NCBI GenBank assembly: GCA_003116995.1
Contig: BDSL01000016.1
Location: 930,001 to 994,000, forward strand
From: Yamagishiella unicocca
Lineage: Eukaryota > Chlorophyta > Chlorophyceae > Chlamydomonadales > Volvocaceae
Length of the DNA stretch: 64,000 nt
Direction: 5' to 3'
The stretch's first letter is position 1, and every line of letters begins with the position of its first letter. A program made the translations under genes and the position numbers. The notes under the pieces were generated by a model that was given only the letters and a program-made list of their open reading frames with translations, was not told where the DNA came from and searched no databases. This document shows, piece after piece, positions 1 to 11,324 of the stretch.

Positions 1-1292
1 ATAGCCGGCAGAGCATTCCATTGTAGCTGCGCTTAGTGACGACTGAGAGCTACTGTTGTGTTGCGCACCTGCGAGTAGTTATAGCCTACAAAAATGTGGA
101 GCGGGGCCCACGGACCTCTTCCCGATCAGTCCCGATCTTCCAGGGTAATCTGCGACACCCCAGGACGGCTGTACGAAGGCAACATACGGACATCAGGACA
201 CCACGACAGAGGTTACAGTGCCTGCTTTGGGGAACGACGCCGTTGAGGCAGGAGGACACGCGGGGATTTGTCCTGGAAGAAGCTGACGGCTGCGTACCTG
301 GACCGTTGCTGCTCATTAGTAACAACCATCCGGAGACTAGCTAGCGGCGACGGCGACGGCAAGTTAAGCATTGAAGCTGTAATGCGTTTTCCCCCATTTT
401 TGCCCCTGCACACGGACACACACCAACCATTGGTAGTTGCGCAACTGGAAAAGGTACACAGGGAGTGAAACAACCCCCCTGTATTCAACATCGTTGTCAG
501 CGGGATAGTTGTAGAGGGTTGTAGGCATCAGCTGGTTATGTCGCTGTATGGAGCAAAAAGGAATTGATCATCACCTTCCGCCAGAAACTTCCCTTTCCCC
601 AGACCCACCCTGCCGCACCCTTGGCAGCCAGATTGGCGGCTGTGTTTCTCATGGTCACGTCGTGGCACGCCGCCTAGCGCTTCCACGCTCGCTAGCGCTT
701 CCACGCGGTTTCATCAGTAGATGTATGCCCATCCTGTGTACTGACCACTTGCGTATGGGTTGCGCGATTGGGCAGCGCACCTGGCGAATAGGGAACTGCC
801 CATCCTGCCGTGCGTAACCCTATGCAAGCAATGCAAATGGGATGCAGGAAGCCACAGTCGAATGCACTCTCCCATCATTTTCCACCTCTCCCAGGGATGT
901 TTTGCTTGTGCCAGTGTTACCGTCACATGCCAGGCTTGCGGCCGCTCGCCAGGCTCTTTAACGGCGTCGCAAAGTCCCGAATTGTACGCTGATGCTCCGC
1001 GCCTGTGGTGTGTCTCAGTCAGAAGAAACGAACATGCGAAGATGCCGTTTGCATAGCCATGATTATTGTTTCACAGCATCCATCCTGTGAACGGCACAGT
1101 CTCGGTGGCCTTTTGCCGTACATGCTCCGAGGACATAGCTGACGAGGCTGTCGTCGCGGTTGTTTTTGCGTGTTCATTTTTACACATTTCAACCTGCTCA
1201 CCATTCTGTGAAGATTGTGCCGTTGCAATTTACTGCCACACTGGTTTCTTAGCTCATTTATAACGCTGTCGGCATACAAGATACAACCCAAT
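1..1292. other. upstream intergenic stretch, no gene recognised
   Basis: I find no conserved protein or RNA gene here. Short ORFs on both strands lack family motifs and convincing splice structure. A short direct repeat built on 'gctagcgcttccacgc' lies near 675-705. The last few hundred bases presumably hold the promoter and 5' UTR of the small plastid protein starting at 1293, but no promoter element is identifiable by eye. Confidence 0.4.
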
Positions 1293-1786
1293 ATGGCCCT
1301 CAGCACCTCTGTAAGCCGGAAGGCTTTCTCTCTGCGAAGCTCAGCTGCCGCTCGTATTCCAGCCCCTGTCCGTGCCGTTTCGGGTCGCAAGGTTGCCTGC
1401 CCATCTCAGTTGCTCTCGACGCTTGCGGAAGTCGGCGACGTCGATGCACCGATCGGCGTAGTCATTGGGGCGTGAGTGTACAAGACGTTAAAGAGGCGTG
1501 CTGCATTATGAACTTGGGCATCGTTTTGTACCCTGACCACGGATGCGCTACGCAGGGCTGTCGTCATCTCCCTGGTCGCCACGGCCATTGTTCCTATCGT
1601 GCTGAATCCAGGTGAACACAGTGCAAATTCAACATGTCAAGCATGCAAAGGTACATTCAGAGATAACTAAAGAGCCATCCTCTAACACCTTCCACAGGAC
1701 AACAAGCTGCGAACAAAATCTTCTCGGCAACTGACAAGCAACCGGTTGACAAGAAGCCCGTCGCGGGCAAGAAGGGCAAGAAGTAA
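1293..1786 (+). CDS. small plastid-targeted single-TM protein (3 exons, 107 aa)
   Basis: Exons 1293-1471, 1556-1611 and 1698-1786 join in phase (splits 2 and 1) to give 107 residues ending in TAA. The first 35 or so residues are rich in Ser, Ala, Arg and Val and lack acidic residues, as in algal chloroplast transit peptides. After a short acidic linker (EVGDVDAP) comes one hydrophobic segment of about 23 residues (about 54-76), followed by NPGQQAANKIF and a Lys-rich tail ending GKKGKK. The layout suits a small thylakoid or envelope protein with one TM helix and a basic tail. It resembles the low-molecular-weight photosystem-associated polypeptides in size and design, but I cannot assign it to a named subunit. 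Exon 1 ends at GC|gtgagt. A TGTAA poly(A) signal lies about 160 nt past the stop. Confidence 0.78.
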
Positions 1787-2772
1787 TCGGCATAAATGTT
1801 GCTAACGGGGACGCCCCAGGCGCTCCGAGCTTGTGATGTCCAACGAAATGACAGGGCAGAGACGTCAACAAATAGGGATCATCTATATGATTTTATTTGT
1901 CAAATGATTAGCCAGATACCGGCAACCCAAATTATTATGAAGTATCTGTAACCTATTGGACATGGTTTCCCATGCGTGGTGCACTTTCGAACGAGTATCG
2001 ATGGCACTCGTCCATGCAAAGTTGCGCCGCTCGATGCTCAGCTACAATACAACGGCACACCGCGGTCTAACTACGGAGCCCGCAAAAGGCTTGTATTCAC
2101 TTATCGGCTTCAGCGACACTTGTGCCGTAGGTTGCCGTTATCGGTTAGTTCCGCAAAGTATTTGCAGCAATCACCAGCGACTGCGCGGTGCGCTGCTTTA
2201 GTATTGCCAACGTGAGTCTAACGAACGGTAAGCCACAAGCCAAACAGTACGCCTGACGACGTCCTTCATTGGAATTCCATCGCGCACCCTGCTCAGGCGC
2301 TAACACATGAGAACAACTCCATACAATGAAAAAAGGGCATGCAACTTTGGCCTCAATGAACCCGTCGCACACATTACCTTCGTCAGATTCCACACACTCC
2401 ACTATCCAGTCTTTCCCAGTCCTATCTTGGGTTCCGCCAGCGCAGCTGCTGCGTACAGCAGGTGACAATGCGTGCACGGAGCCGAGCTTCTTGTGCAGCA
2501 GTGTTACGTCTCCTGGGCTTCAAGTTGCTTCGACAAACACAGCTGCAGGAGACTGGCAGCGGAGGCGCGCCAGGCGGGGTTGCTGAGGTCCTGTCAGGGA
2601 CCAGGGGCAGGATCGAAGCAAGGCACACCTCGAAGAATAATAACGCGCGATCGGTTCCTAATGCATACGCAAGAAGTAACAAGGCATAGCTCCTCTGCAA
2701 CCTGTCGACAGCATTGCCATCCTCCTCCTACTCCTTCCGGGGCAACCAACCTGACAGCTTGCCGCCCAGGGA
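1787..2772. other. convergent intergenic stretch
   Basis: This lies between the small plastid protein (+) and the 3' end of the EF-hand gene (-), so it should hold two 3' UTRs. Apart from the TGTAA at 1947, I see no gene or repeat. Short ORFs around 2472-2849 have no recognisable motif. Confidence 0.4.
1947..1951 (+). promoter_or_regulatory. TGTAA poly(A) signal
   Basis: TGTAA, the usual poly(A) signal of Chlamydomonas and Volvox, lies about 160 nt past the stop of the small plastid protein. Confidence 0.55.
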
Positions 2773-5700
2773 TCACTCAAGCAGATGTTCACCCACCTCC
2801 TTTTCGCCCCGACCAGCCATCGCCGTTCGGCCGCGTGATGGCGGCCTGAACTCTTGCCCAAAGGCCGGGGAAACCACGCCCCTGGACAGGCCCATCATTC
2901 GGCCGCCCAGTCGATTCCCGCTGACGCGTCCTCCCCCTTCGGGTGCATGGCCGCCCATGTCACTCCCACCAGGACCATCCTCGTCGCCAGCTGAAGCTGG
3001 CGAGGTGGTGACGTCACCACAGGTTGCCGTGCTGGTACCGTACATCGACACTGAGGGCGAAGTAGTGCTGCTATAGCCGCTGGCAGCGAATGGGTCCGGC
3101 CGCGGGGTCCCGCAAAATTGCCCGCCATTGGAGCAGCCAGCCACGCCTGGTGGCTGGCGCCCGGTGGAGGGCGCGCGATGGTCACGACAGGTTGCGGCAG
3201 CAGCAGAGGGCGGCAGCGGCTGCCGGGTGCTCGCGACGCCCCCGACCGCGATGCCTTGTGCAGCGCTGCTGAACGGCGAGTGCGCACTCCCAGGCGGAGT
3301 GGCGCCAGACCGGGTGCGGCAGAGGCTGGACGTGGGCCGCAGCGCCCTGTCAGCACTGCTGCCGCCGGTGCCCGGGGGCGAACTACCGTACGTTCCGGCC
3401 ATCTGCGCTGCCGCCGCTTCCTGCGCCGGCGCCGCCTCCTGCGGCGTTGAGGAAGTCGGCACGGTGTGCTGCATGGCGTGCCCTGAAGCCCGTGGACTGG
3501 CGCTGTCTCCCCGGGCATCCCAAGGCAGTGAGGACGGCGGCCGAGGAGACGTGGGGGAACCTGACCCCCCAATCGTGGGCCCGAGTCCGGGCCCCGGCAG
3601 CACAACCCGCAGGGGGCTCAAACCAAGTTGCCCTGCACCAGTAAACACCTCAATAGAGCGGCTACTGCTGCCCGATGCGATTCCCCCAATCCCGCTCCCC
3701 GGGGCCGCCGTTGCACCGTCCAGGAAGTCAGGCAGCTGGTTGGTTTGCTGCAGGATCGGCAGTGGTTTGTTGCCATACGAGGACGCCGGAGCGGGAGACA
3801 TCAGCGGCGTGGCGGCAGCGGCGGGCGTGCTGCGGCCGTTCGCCGGCAGCTGCAAGAGGGACGGCGCTAATCTGGATGCCCGGGGAGACATCGGCGGCGA
3901 GGCGGCACCGCAGCCATCGGCCGTGCCGCGAGTGAACCGGCCAGGTGCTACGCCGGTGCCACTGCAACTCCCGTAGCTTCCGGCTATTGACCCCGAGCCT
4001 GTCGGAGCCAAGCCGGCGTGATGTTCCATCGGGAGTCTGGGGCCGCGCAACTCCTTCGCCATAAGGCTCACGTGGCTCATGGCTCGCACCGGGGGCCGGC
4101 GGTGCCCGACCGAGCTGACGGTCGACGCCACCACGTGGTGGGGCTCCAACGGCGAGTGGGCAGAACGAAGGGGCACGGGCGATCGGTTTGCGTCCCTGCC
4201 CGGGAAGGTCTTCGGCGACAAGCGACTTGCCGTCACACCTTTGTACCCCTCGTGTGGAGCATCGCCTGGCACTGATGGCGACAAACGCGACGATACGCAT
4301 GCGGCGGTTCCGTAAGCAACATCGCTGGCCCTCCTGTCCCGATATGACGCCACCGCCGGCGATGGATTCCGCGCGATGTAGCAAGCGGCCGGCGCAGACA
4401 CCTCCGAGTTCGCATGGCTTTTGGGGGCATCGCTGCTGCCCGGACCCATTCGTCGCTGCTCCGGCGGCCGGGCGAAAAGGCCCGGCGGCGGCGGCGGCAC
4501 GTTGTGGCTCGATTGCTGCGGCGCCGCCGCCATCCGCAACGGGGCGGGGCTGGCGGGCCGGAATGCTGGTCCGACGGCAGCGATCGCAGAAGTCGCGCTG
4601 GAGCCGAAGCTCGTGGCGGGCGTCATGCTGCGGCTCAGCCCCGGGCCAAACGAGCTGCCGCCGCCGTACGTTGTGAAAGTGTCGTTGCCGCTGGTCGGCG
4701 GGGGCTGCATCAGCGGGTCAGCAGGGCCGTACGAGTAGAAGCCGATGTCTGCGCGCGGCGGCATTAGCGGCGACGCCGTGGGATCGGGGCAGGGCCGCTG
4801 CTTGGGTGTCGTGAAGGAGCTGGGGTAGTCACAGGGGGGCTCCGACGGCTCTGAACTCGTGCCGCTGCTGGATTGGACCTTGTCCTGGTATGGAAGGGGC
4901 ACAGGCAGGCCGATGAGAAGCACAGGCAGGCGACGTGCAGGGAAGGTGTCACAAATGAAGGTGTGTTTCGGCTAGGCTCTAGAGCGTCGGGAATCGCATG
5001 GGACGTGCATGTCGGTGCTGTCCGTGCCACGGAGCTGCCGTACGGTGGAGAGAACACAGGTGGCATGGACTGCACTGCGGCCGCCGCTTCCCCTCCGCCT
5101 TCCCTGCCCGCCTTCCTCTCTGTCTCTCCCTTGGCAACTCACCCGCACGCTGCGCGCTGGGTCCGCCGCCTTGGCCGCTCGGCGGTCATCATCCATCGTC
5201 CGCAGCACCGCCGTGGTGAGCTGCGTACGCGGCGTGGGAGAGACCGCCCCCGTGGCGCCGCCGCGCTTCAGGTGGTCCAGGGTGAGGCTGGCTGCGTCAG
5301 CCGCCTGCTGCATGGTGGCGAGCTCCTTGCCCAGCGCGTCCGCGTTGCTAGCAATAGCTGCCCACTTGTTTCGCTTGCGGGGATCCTGCGAAGGCCGACC
5401 CCGATGTAACGGATAGCATCATCGTCATGTTTCGTGTGTGTGCAGCGGTTGGGGCTCATGAAGTGGTCATAGGGCAACGGCGTGGTGATGTTGGAAGTGT
5501 TATCAGTACCGTCGCGGCACCCGGTTCGGTGCTCAGAGCTCCGAATCGTGCGAGGCTGAGGGCCGCTACCATCACACCTCCACTCGCCATGCCGTACCTC
5601 CATGATGTCGGTCAGCAGCTTGTTCCGCTTCAGCTTGCCAATCATGACACCGAAGTTGATCGACTGGCCCGACGGCAGCACGTACTCGCCGGATAGCAAG

Positions 5701-7051
5701 CTCTTGCCCGCCGCAAACTCCTCCGTCATGAACACCTCGAACTCATCCCAGTCGATCACGCCGTCCCTGTTCATGTCCATCATCTGGATCATCTCAGTGA
5801 TGGTCGCATCATCGCATGGGATCCGGGCAGCCTGCGGGCGGCAGGAGTGGCGGGAACGTCGGCTGCTGACGTGTGCGTCTACCTCTCCAAGCGGATCTGC
5901 ACAGATTGCCGACGTCAGGGATAACTTGGAGGACGAACGGTATGCGACATGCGAAGCAACAGGCGTAGGAAAGCCAGGCCGTGCGAGCAAAGCTCAAGAG
6001 AGGAGCTGACGAGGCTTATTTATATATTGCATGTATGCGATACAACGTCACCACGCGTGCAAGAATCGCGCTGGCCGAAAACCAAAAACACGTGTTGCGG
6101 GTGGTTTGGTGCCGGAAAAAGCTCGGAAGCGCTGGGAAGCAAAGCCGATGGGCGCAACGCTCCCTGCATGTGGCATGTCGAAATCCTTGTGGCCGTTGTA
6201 CCTTAAGCGCCGTCAGCAACTCCCGATGCTCCAGCGTGCGAGAGTTGTCGTCATCCACAAGTTGGAACCACTCCTCGATGACACGAGTGACGGCGGGGTG
6301 CAGCTTTTCCGCCTTTACCACGTAGCCGTGCGCATGCAGCCACGACTTCACCTGCGACGTCTGAACGCTCCGAGTGATTTTGGCCTGTCGTGGCGGGGGG
6401 GGGTGTGCAAGGGGAGCGCGAGTGGTGGGGCACCAGCAGTGCACAACGAAAGCAGTCAACTTGTGACTGAGGACGTACACAGCCGTGCATTAAGGGTTTC
6501 TTTCATATCACTGAGATAAGTTATGCCATAATTGATAGTGGATTACATAACTGAATCCGACAAGGCTTGCATTTGTTGCGACTCGTGGGGTCGTCGCTCG
6601 TGACCAGCGACTTTATGAAAACCCATAGGGAAAATATTGTCATTGTATCAATAGTAATAGTGACATACAGTCCAGTTGATACTGGGGCGGTGCAGCGCTG
6701 GAGCGCTTAGGTTTGTCCAATAACATTTTTGCGAGCAAGAGTTTTTTAAAAGCATTTCAATATACAACATATTATCACCTTTGTGCTGCCGTCAAGGCGA
6801 GCAAGCCGTGCGAGCCGGAGCTTCTGCGGCTTGTGAACTCGCTTGTTGGGGTTCGGGGGCGGGCTCGCTGAGCTGCGTTGATGCTGTTGTTGCGCCTGAT
6901 GTTCCTGTTGCTGCTTTTGCTTCTGCTGCTGCGCGAGGTCATCACAGCGCTGGGCGAGGCGCCCTAAGTCCAACGTAGGTAGATGCGGTCGGCTCGTGAC
7001 CTGCGATCCAAGCTCGGTCGCTATATCCGCGTCCTCCGTTTCTGGCATCAT
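2773..7051 (-). CDS. EF-hand protein with a ~700-residue disordered C-terminal tail (5 exons)
   Basis: Exons, in transcription order, are 7051-6779, 6384-6202, 5831-5598, 5385-5143 and 4884-2773, all joined in phase 0 with GT..AG borders; about 1014 residues. Residues 1-91 are Gln-rich and basic. Exon 2 carries one calcium loop (DDDNSRTLEHRE, about residues 135-146; Ser at position 5, Arg in place of the usual Gly at 6). Exon 3 carries a canonical loop (DMNRDGVIDWDE, about 171-182), so this is probably a paired EF-hand lobe with one good and one weak site. Exon 4 is helical and basic. Exon 5 is a Ser/Pro/Gly/Ala-rich disordered tail with no recognisable domain. It is likely a Ca2+-responsive regulatory or scaffold protein; no named family is recognised. 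The initiator is the first of two adjacent Met codons; an additional upstream exon cannot be excluded. Confidence 0.75.
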
Positions 7052-8563
7052 GTGATTCCTAACGCACAGCGACGCGTCCCTACAGCAGCGCGACTATCCG
7101 TTCCGCAATCACAGGCTCCCCGGCTCTGTTGCCACCCAATCGTAACATGGCGCTGTACCACAACATAACCACTGTGATATCCCTGAAATATGTGTGCTCA
7201 TACAGTTTAGCATCAGTGTGTGACCCGTGCCGCCGTGTGTAAGGGTCATGCCGTATACAAGTCGTTGCCCCGACGGAAAACTGTTGATCATGATAAACGC
7301 CGAAGTAGAAAACGGTAGGCTGCTCAGTTAACCAAGATCTGGCATGGGGAAACCGTCACGGCTAGGCCATCCCAGGCCAACACGCTTTTGAACAATCACA
7401 CGCCTTTGCACGTGAGCACTTGTGCGACTGGCTCAACAAAGTAGAAGCAAAAGAAACCCCAAAGCCCACAAATTTGGCGCCACATAGTTCGGCAATGTAT
7501 TGTGCCCACCAGTTGGCACTCTGATGCATCGCGTTCGTGAAACTGGTGAAACTAAGGTGCCCACCAGTTGTCACCGTGGAACGTCTACACAAATCACTTA
7601 CTTTAGAAAATTTGTAACTGAAATTTATTTGCAAACTTGAACGGCGTTCTACTGCCGAGCAGTCATGGACCATGTCCCGCGGGTCAAAAAGTCCTTGACT
7701 CACAAACAGGTGGGCCTTGGAAAGGAAACATGTAGGTCGCCACTTAGCGAAAACCGATCAGGAGATGTTTGATGCAGTCGTCTAGGTTTGCACGCTGGAC
7801 CACGCTGGAGAACAAAGCGGGAGGTCGAGTTCCGCCGCCTGCTGCTGTGCCTAGACGCAACCCAACAAGGAACCCCGAGCTGCTTTTGGAGCTTATTTGG
7901 GTGTGCATGACGGAGAACTTCGTGTGATGGCTGGACATGCGAGAGCGAGACTTGTCGAAGCCCGGATCCGGTCAAATAGGGGGCTCGCGGGCATGTAGAT
8001 GGACGGGTGTGGAAAACCGCCTCCGGCCGCACCCCCGGTTTTCCCCGTCGGTAAGCATGCATATGTAGGCAGCCCTACGTCAGGGGGCATACCGATTGGA
8101 CAGGAAGATGGTGGTGGTACCAAGATGGTGGGGGGGGGGTTGCCTAGCGTTACAAATGCTGCACGCCAGGTCGCCAGACGATGCTTAAAGCCGGGCGTGG
8201 GCTAGCCTCACCAACCAAACGCACCGCCATACCGGTATGTATCATCATGTTCCGTCCTACTTAGGACAAGCTAGCCTGGCAATACCGGTACGTCGCGGCC
8301 CTCGAACGCAAGCTTGGTCGGCGGAATTTTTGCCGGATTTGAGCTAATAACGCGGAAACGCAGTGAACACCAATCCCTAGGCCTGCTGCGTCCGAGTCGA
8401 AGCTGTCGAAGCCGCAGCGCGTCCATCCACAGGCAACCTAAGTTGCTGACCACAGGCGGCGATATCCTGCTGTAACGGCCAAGCCGCCCCCAACATGGCG
8501 ACATGCGGCGACCCTTGGGCGGCTGCGATGCCTGCAATGCTCCGGACGCCTCAAGGGACGCAG
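7052..8563. other. intergenic stretch between two minus-strand genes
   Basis: No gene is recognised. The 13-mer 'tgcccaccagttg' occurs twice near 7501-7570. TTACA (a minus-strand TGTAA) at 8150-8154 is a plausible poly(A) signal for the zinc-centre gene ending at 8564. The part next to 7052 should hold the EF-hand gene's promoter. Confidence 0.4.
8150..8154 (-). promoter_or_regulatory. TGTAA poly(A) signal (minus strand)
   Basis: TTACA on the plus strand reads TGTAA on the minus strand, about 410 nt past the stop of the CxxCxGxG/coiled-coil gene. Confidence 0.35.
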
Positions 8564-10156
8564 TCACGGCCGCGCGCCTTCATTGGCAATGATATCGTCC
8601 ATAGTCAACGCTGCGGCCCTCCCCTGCCCTGCGCGCAGCCGATCCATCGTCGCCTCCTTCTTCCGCCGCGCTAGCTCCAGCCGCTCCAACTGCAGGTCCA
8701 GCTGGGCTATCAGGTCCCGCGCAGCGCGTTCTCGACCCGCCGGGTCGGTGCCGCTGTCGCAGGGCTGCTGTAAAACTGCCAGCGTATCCAGTCGTTCCTG
8801 TTGGTAAAATACAAGGGTAACGTCAGCCAGGGTAAGACAGCATCGGTACGGTGTAACGTGCGCGGAAAAATGAACGGCTCCAGCCCCACGAATGCTGCAG
8901 CCTTACGACTCGCTCACTGGCGGGGACCCAAATCCACCCTCGGAAAGCTGAAAAAGACGGTCGCCATTCCAAGATGATGTCGCACCCCGTCGGCGGGCTG
9001 CCGCACAAGCTTTAGCTGCGCCGTCCCGCATCCTCGGGCCTCCTGCGCCACGCCTGCCCTCCCCTCGCAACTTGCTCCCTCAAGCCCCACCTTGGTGTAC
9101 GAAGCTATCTTTGAGGCAATCCGCTTCACGTCTTGCTGCAGCGCAGCCGCTTGCGTTGACTCGGTAGCCTCGTCTTTGGAGCTGGAGCCGCCAGCCGCGT
9201 CGCCGGCCCCGGACCGCTCGGTTGCTTCGCGGCTGTGCAGCGCCAGGACACCCGTGGCGCCCTGAGCACCGCTGCTAGTGTGCTCGCCGCGTGCGGCCCC
9301 GCCCTGCACCACCTCCACGCCGTTCTTGAAAACTCGCACGCCACGGCCATCGCACTCCTTGCAGTAGTTCTGAGGGTCGGCGCCGGAGTTGCACGGGGCG
9401 GTGGCAGGGGGGTGAGCAGTGTTGCGCAGGGCGGTGGCAGGGGAGGCGAGCAGCAGAAAGGCGTTTATAGCAGCGGGGGAAGATGTACTTTCAAAGCGCA
9501 AAGTGTAGAGGAGTGTGACCACGGGCATTTATGGAGGGCTTCCAGGCGAACGGTGTATATCGATGGCACTTGCGTGATTGGTGGTTGAGGGCCTCGGGCC
9601 ACTAGCGTGGCTGGAAACTGGGCGGGAAGAACCCGACCCAGCTACCTAGAACTGCAACCGCATACCAGCCGTATCAGGGCGAACATATGGTGTGCACACA
9701 GACCCCCTCCGGTCAAGTCGCGTTCTGGCCCCTACAGCTCCACGGGAAACCGCCCGTACCTCTAGTCTGCGGTGGTTGTATATTTCCACAAGCGTCCCGG
9801 TCCCATGGCAATGACCGCATATCGAAGCTTCAACTTCAGACGAGGCTCGAACCGTCACGGGCGGGCGCGAGGGTTGCGCCTGGACTGCGGTTTCCAACCC
9901 CGATGTTCCGACGCTGCACTGCGAGGACGCGTCCTCCCCCTGCATGCCATGCACATATTATATTCGCTAGGCGTAATAACTAGGAATTAAATCATGACTA
10001 GGCACCAGTATGTGGTAAGGCAAGCTCCGGTCCGCGCGTCCCCAAACGCTGTCCTACCTCCTCTCCCGTAGCACTCTGATCAACCTTAATACCACCATAT
10101 TTGTCTTTCAATTGGCCTATGAGCTCCTGCTCTTGAGGCGTGAACGACGCTTGCAT
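8564..10156 (-). CDS. CxxCxGxG zinc-centre and coiled-coil protein (4 exons)
   Basis: Exons 10156-10058, 9939-9760, 9369-9091 and 8797-8564 join in phase 0 to give about 263 residues. The N-terminus (MQASFTPQEQELIGQLKDKY) looks helical. Residue 74 begins CGHCHGTG at the end of exon 2 and residue 96 begins CKECDGRG at the start of exon 3. Two CxxCxGxG half-sites about 20 residues apart could form a single DnaJ cysteine-rich-type zinc centre. There is no J domain or substrate-binding domain. The C-terminal half, spanning the exon 3/4 joint, is Gln/Glu/Leu/Arg-rich and predicted helical (LIAQLDLQLERLELARRK), probably a coiled coil. A zinc-stabilised adaptor or assembly factor is a reasonable guess; no family name is assigned. 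The start is the ATG of a 33-codon first exon ending GAG|gtagga. Confidence 0.72.
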
Positions 10157-11324
10157 CGGATGGCAGCTGGGCACGCAGAACTAGCAATGGATGATAACTC
10201 CTTGTAGTAAGCTTTATGTGACGTTCTCTGCTATACGGTTACTATGGGCGCTGGCATTGGGCAGTTCGTGCATCGCGGACGCAAGGTACGTCTGCCTAGG
10301 AGCAGGCAAACATCGTGCATTACGGTGGCATGCAACATGCGTGCCTGTACTCCACTTCACCATAAAGGCATGCTTCTTTAATGTGTCCATTTAAGAAATG
10401 TGGCATTGACCGTCAGGAGTTGGACCGTCGTCATCAAGCCGGTAATACAACTGTCGTTGCTACCATCGTTACAACCCTGATTGGTCATGCATCAATCGTC
10501 AGTAGCCTGTACAGCATGATGGCGGCGCTTTGCCGGCGTAACAGGCAAGGAACGCCCAGGAACGCGACAGCCCGAGGCCCCTGGGCGCACACCCTGGGAC
10601 CCTGATGGCAGCTCTTCACGTCAGGGAGGGTTGCCGTACCGAAGCCTTTTCCACTGAATTGCCGCCTTGGGACGCAGGAGCGCGGTCGAGGGCTGCCCAC
10701 AGCGAAGCCCTACCTGCGGACTAGAGCTGACTAGAGGCATCCCCTCGGAAACAGTCACAAGCATCACAAGGATGGCTGCCCAGACCAGGTCCGGCTGATA
10801 GTGCTGGCTCCCAACATGTATCGTTGTCGGGAGGCCTAGTCGCATTTGGTGCTAAAGAGGGGGGCAAAGTGCTGGGAAGGTTAGTTGCCGGAATTTCCAG
10901 GAATGTGTCATGGTATCACTTGAGCCTGCTTGTGCAACCGTACCCTGGCACCCAGAGGCAGAAAGAGACACCCCGCACAGGCCTCATGTGGCATAAGTCG
11001 CTAATGTTGATATGGCGCGGTGGCGATGATACTGCAAATAGCGGGACGGGGACCGAGGACACCGAGGACGTTGGCACGCACGGCACGCCACCTTGTGGAC
11101 AGCTCGAAGATGACTGGGTTGGCTTCTGCCGTTTCCAAGTGCAGTGTGGCGCACTTGCTGATAATAACTTTGCAAAAATAAATATAATAGAAAGTTGGAT
11201 AATTACGTAAAATAGTGCATGCTCGTTCTCGCGTGGTGCGAGATGCTGCCTAAGACATAGTCACTTCGCAGCGAGAGTTCGCATGAGAACCACCTAATTG
11301 GAAAGTGAAACCAATTCGTTACAG
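10157..11324. other. divergent intergenic region
   Basis: This separates the minus-strand zinc-centre gene from the plus-strand SPF30-METTL16 fusion, so both promoters should lie here. Open frames such as 10824-11210 show no conserved motif or splice-consistent extension. No repeats or RNA genes are recognised. Confidence 0.4.

Noticed and set aside
3128..3976. 282-codon plus-strand ORF inside the EF-hand gene
   Set aside because: It lies opposite the low-complexity Ser/Pro/Gly exon; long antisense frames are expected in such GC-rich repeats and it has no domain of its own.
10824..11210. 128-codon plus-strand ORF upstream of the METTL16 fusion
   Set aside because: No motif, no splice links, and its composition resembles intergenic sequence.
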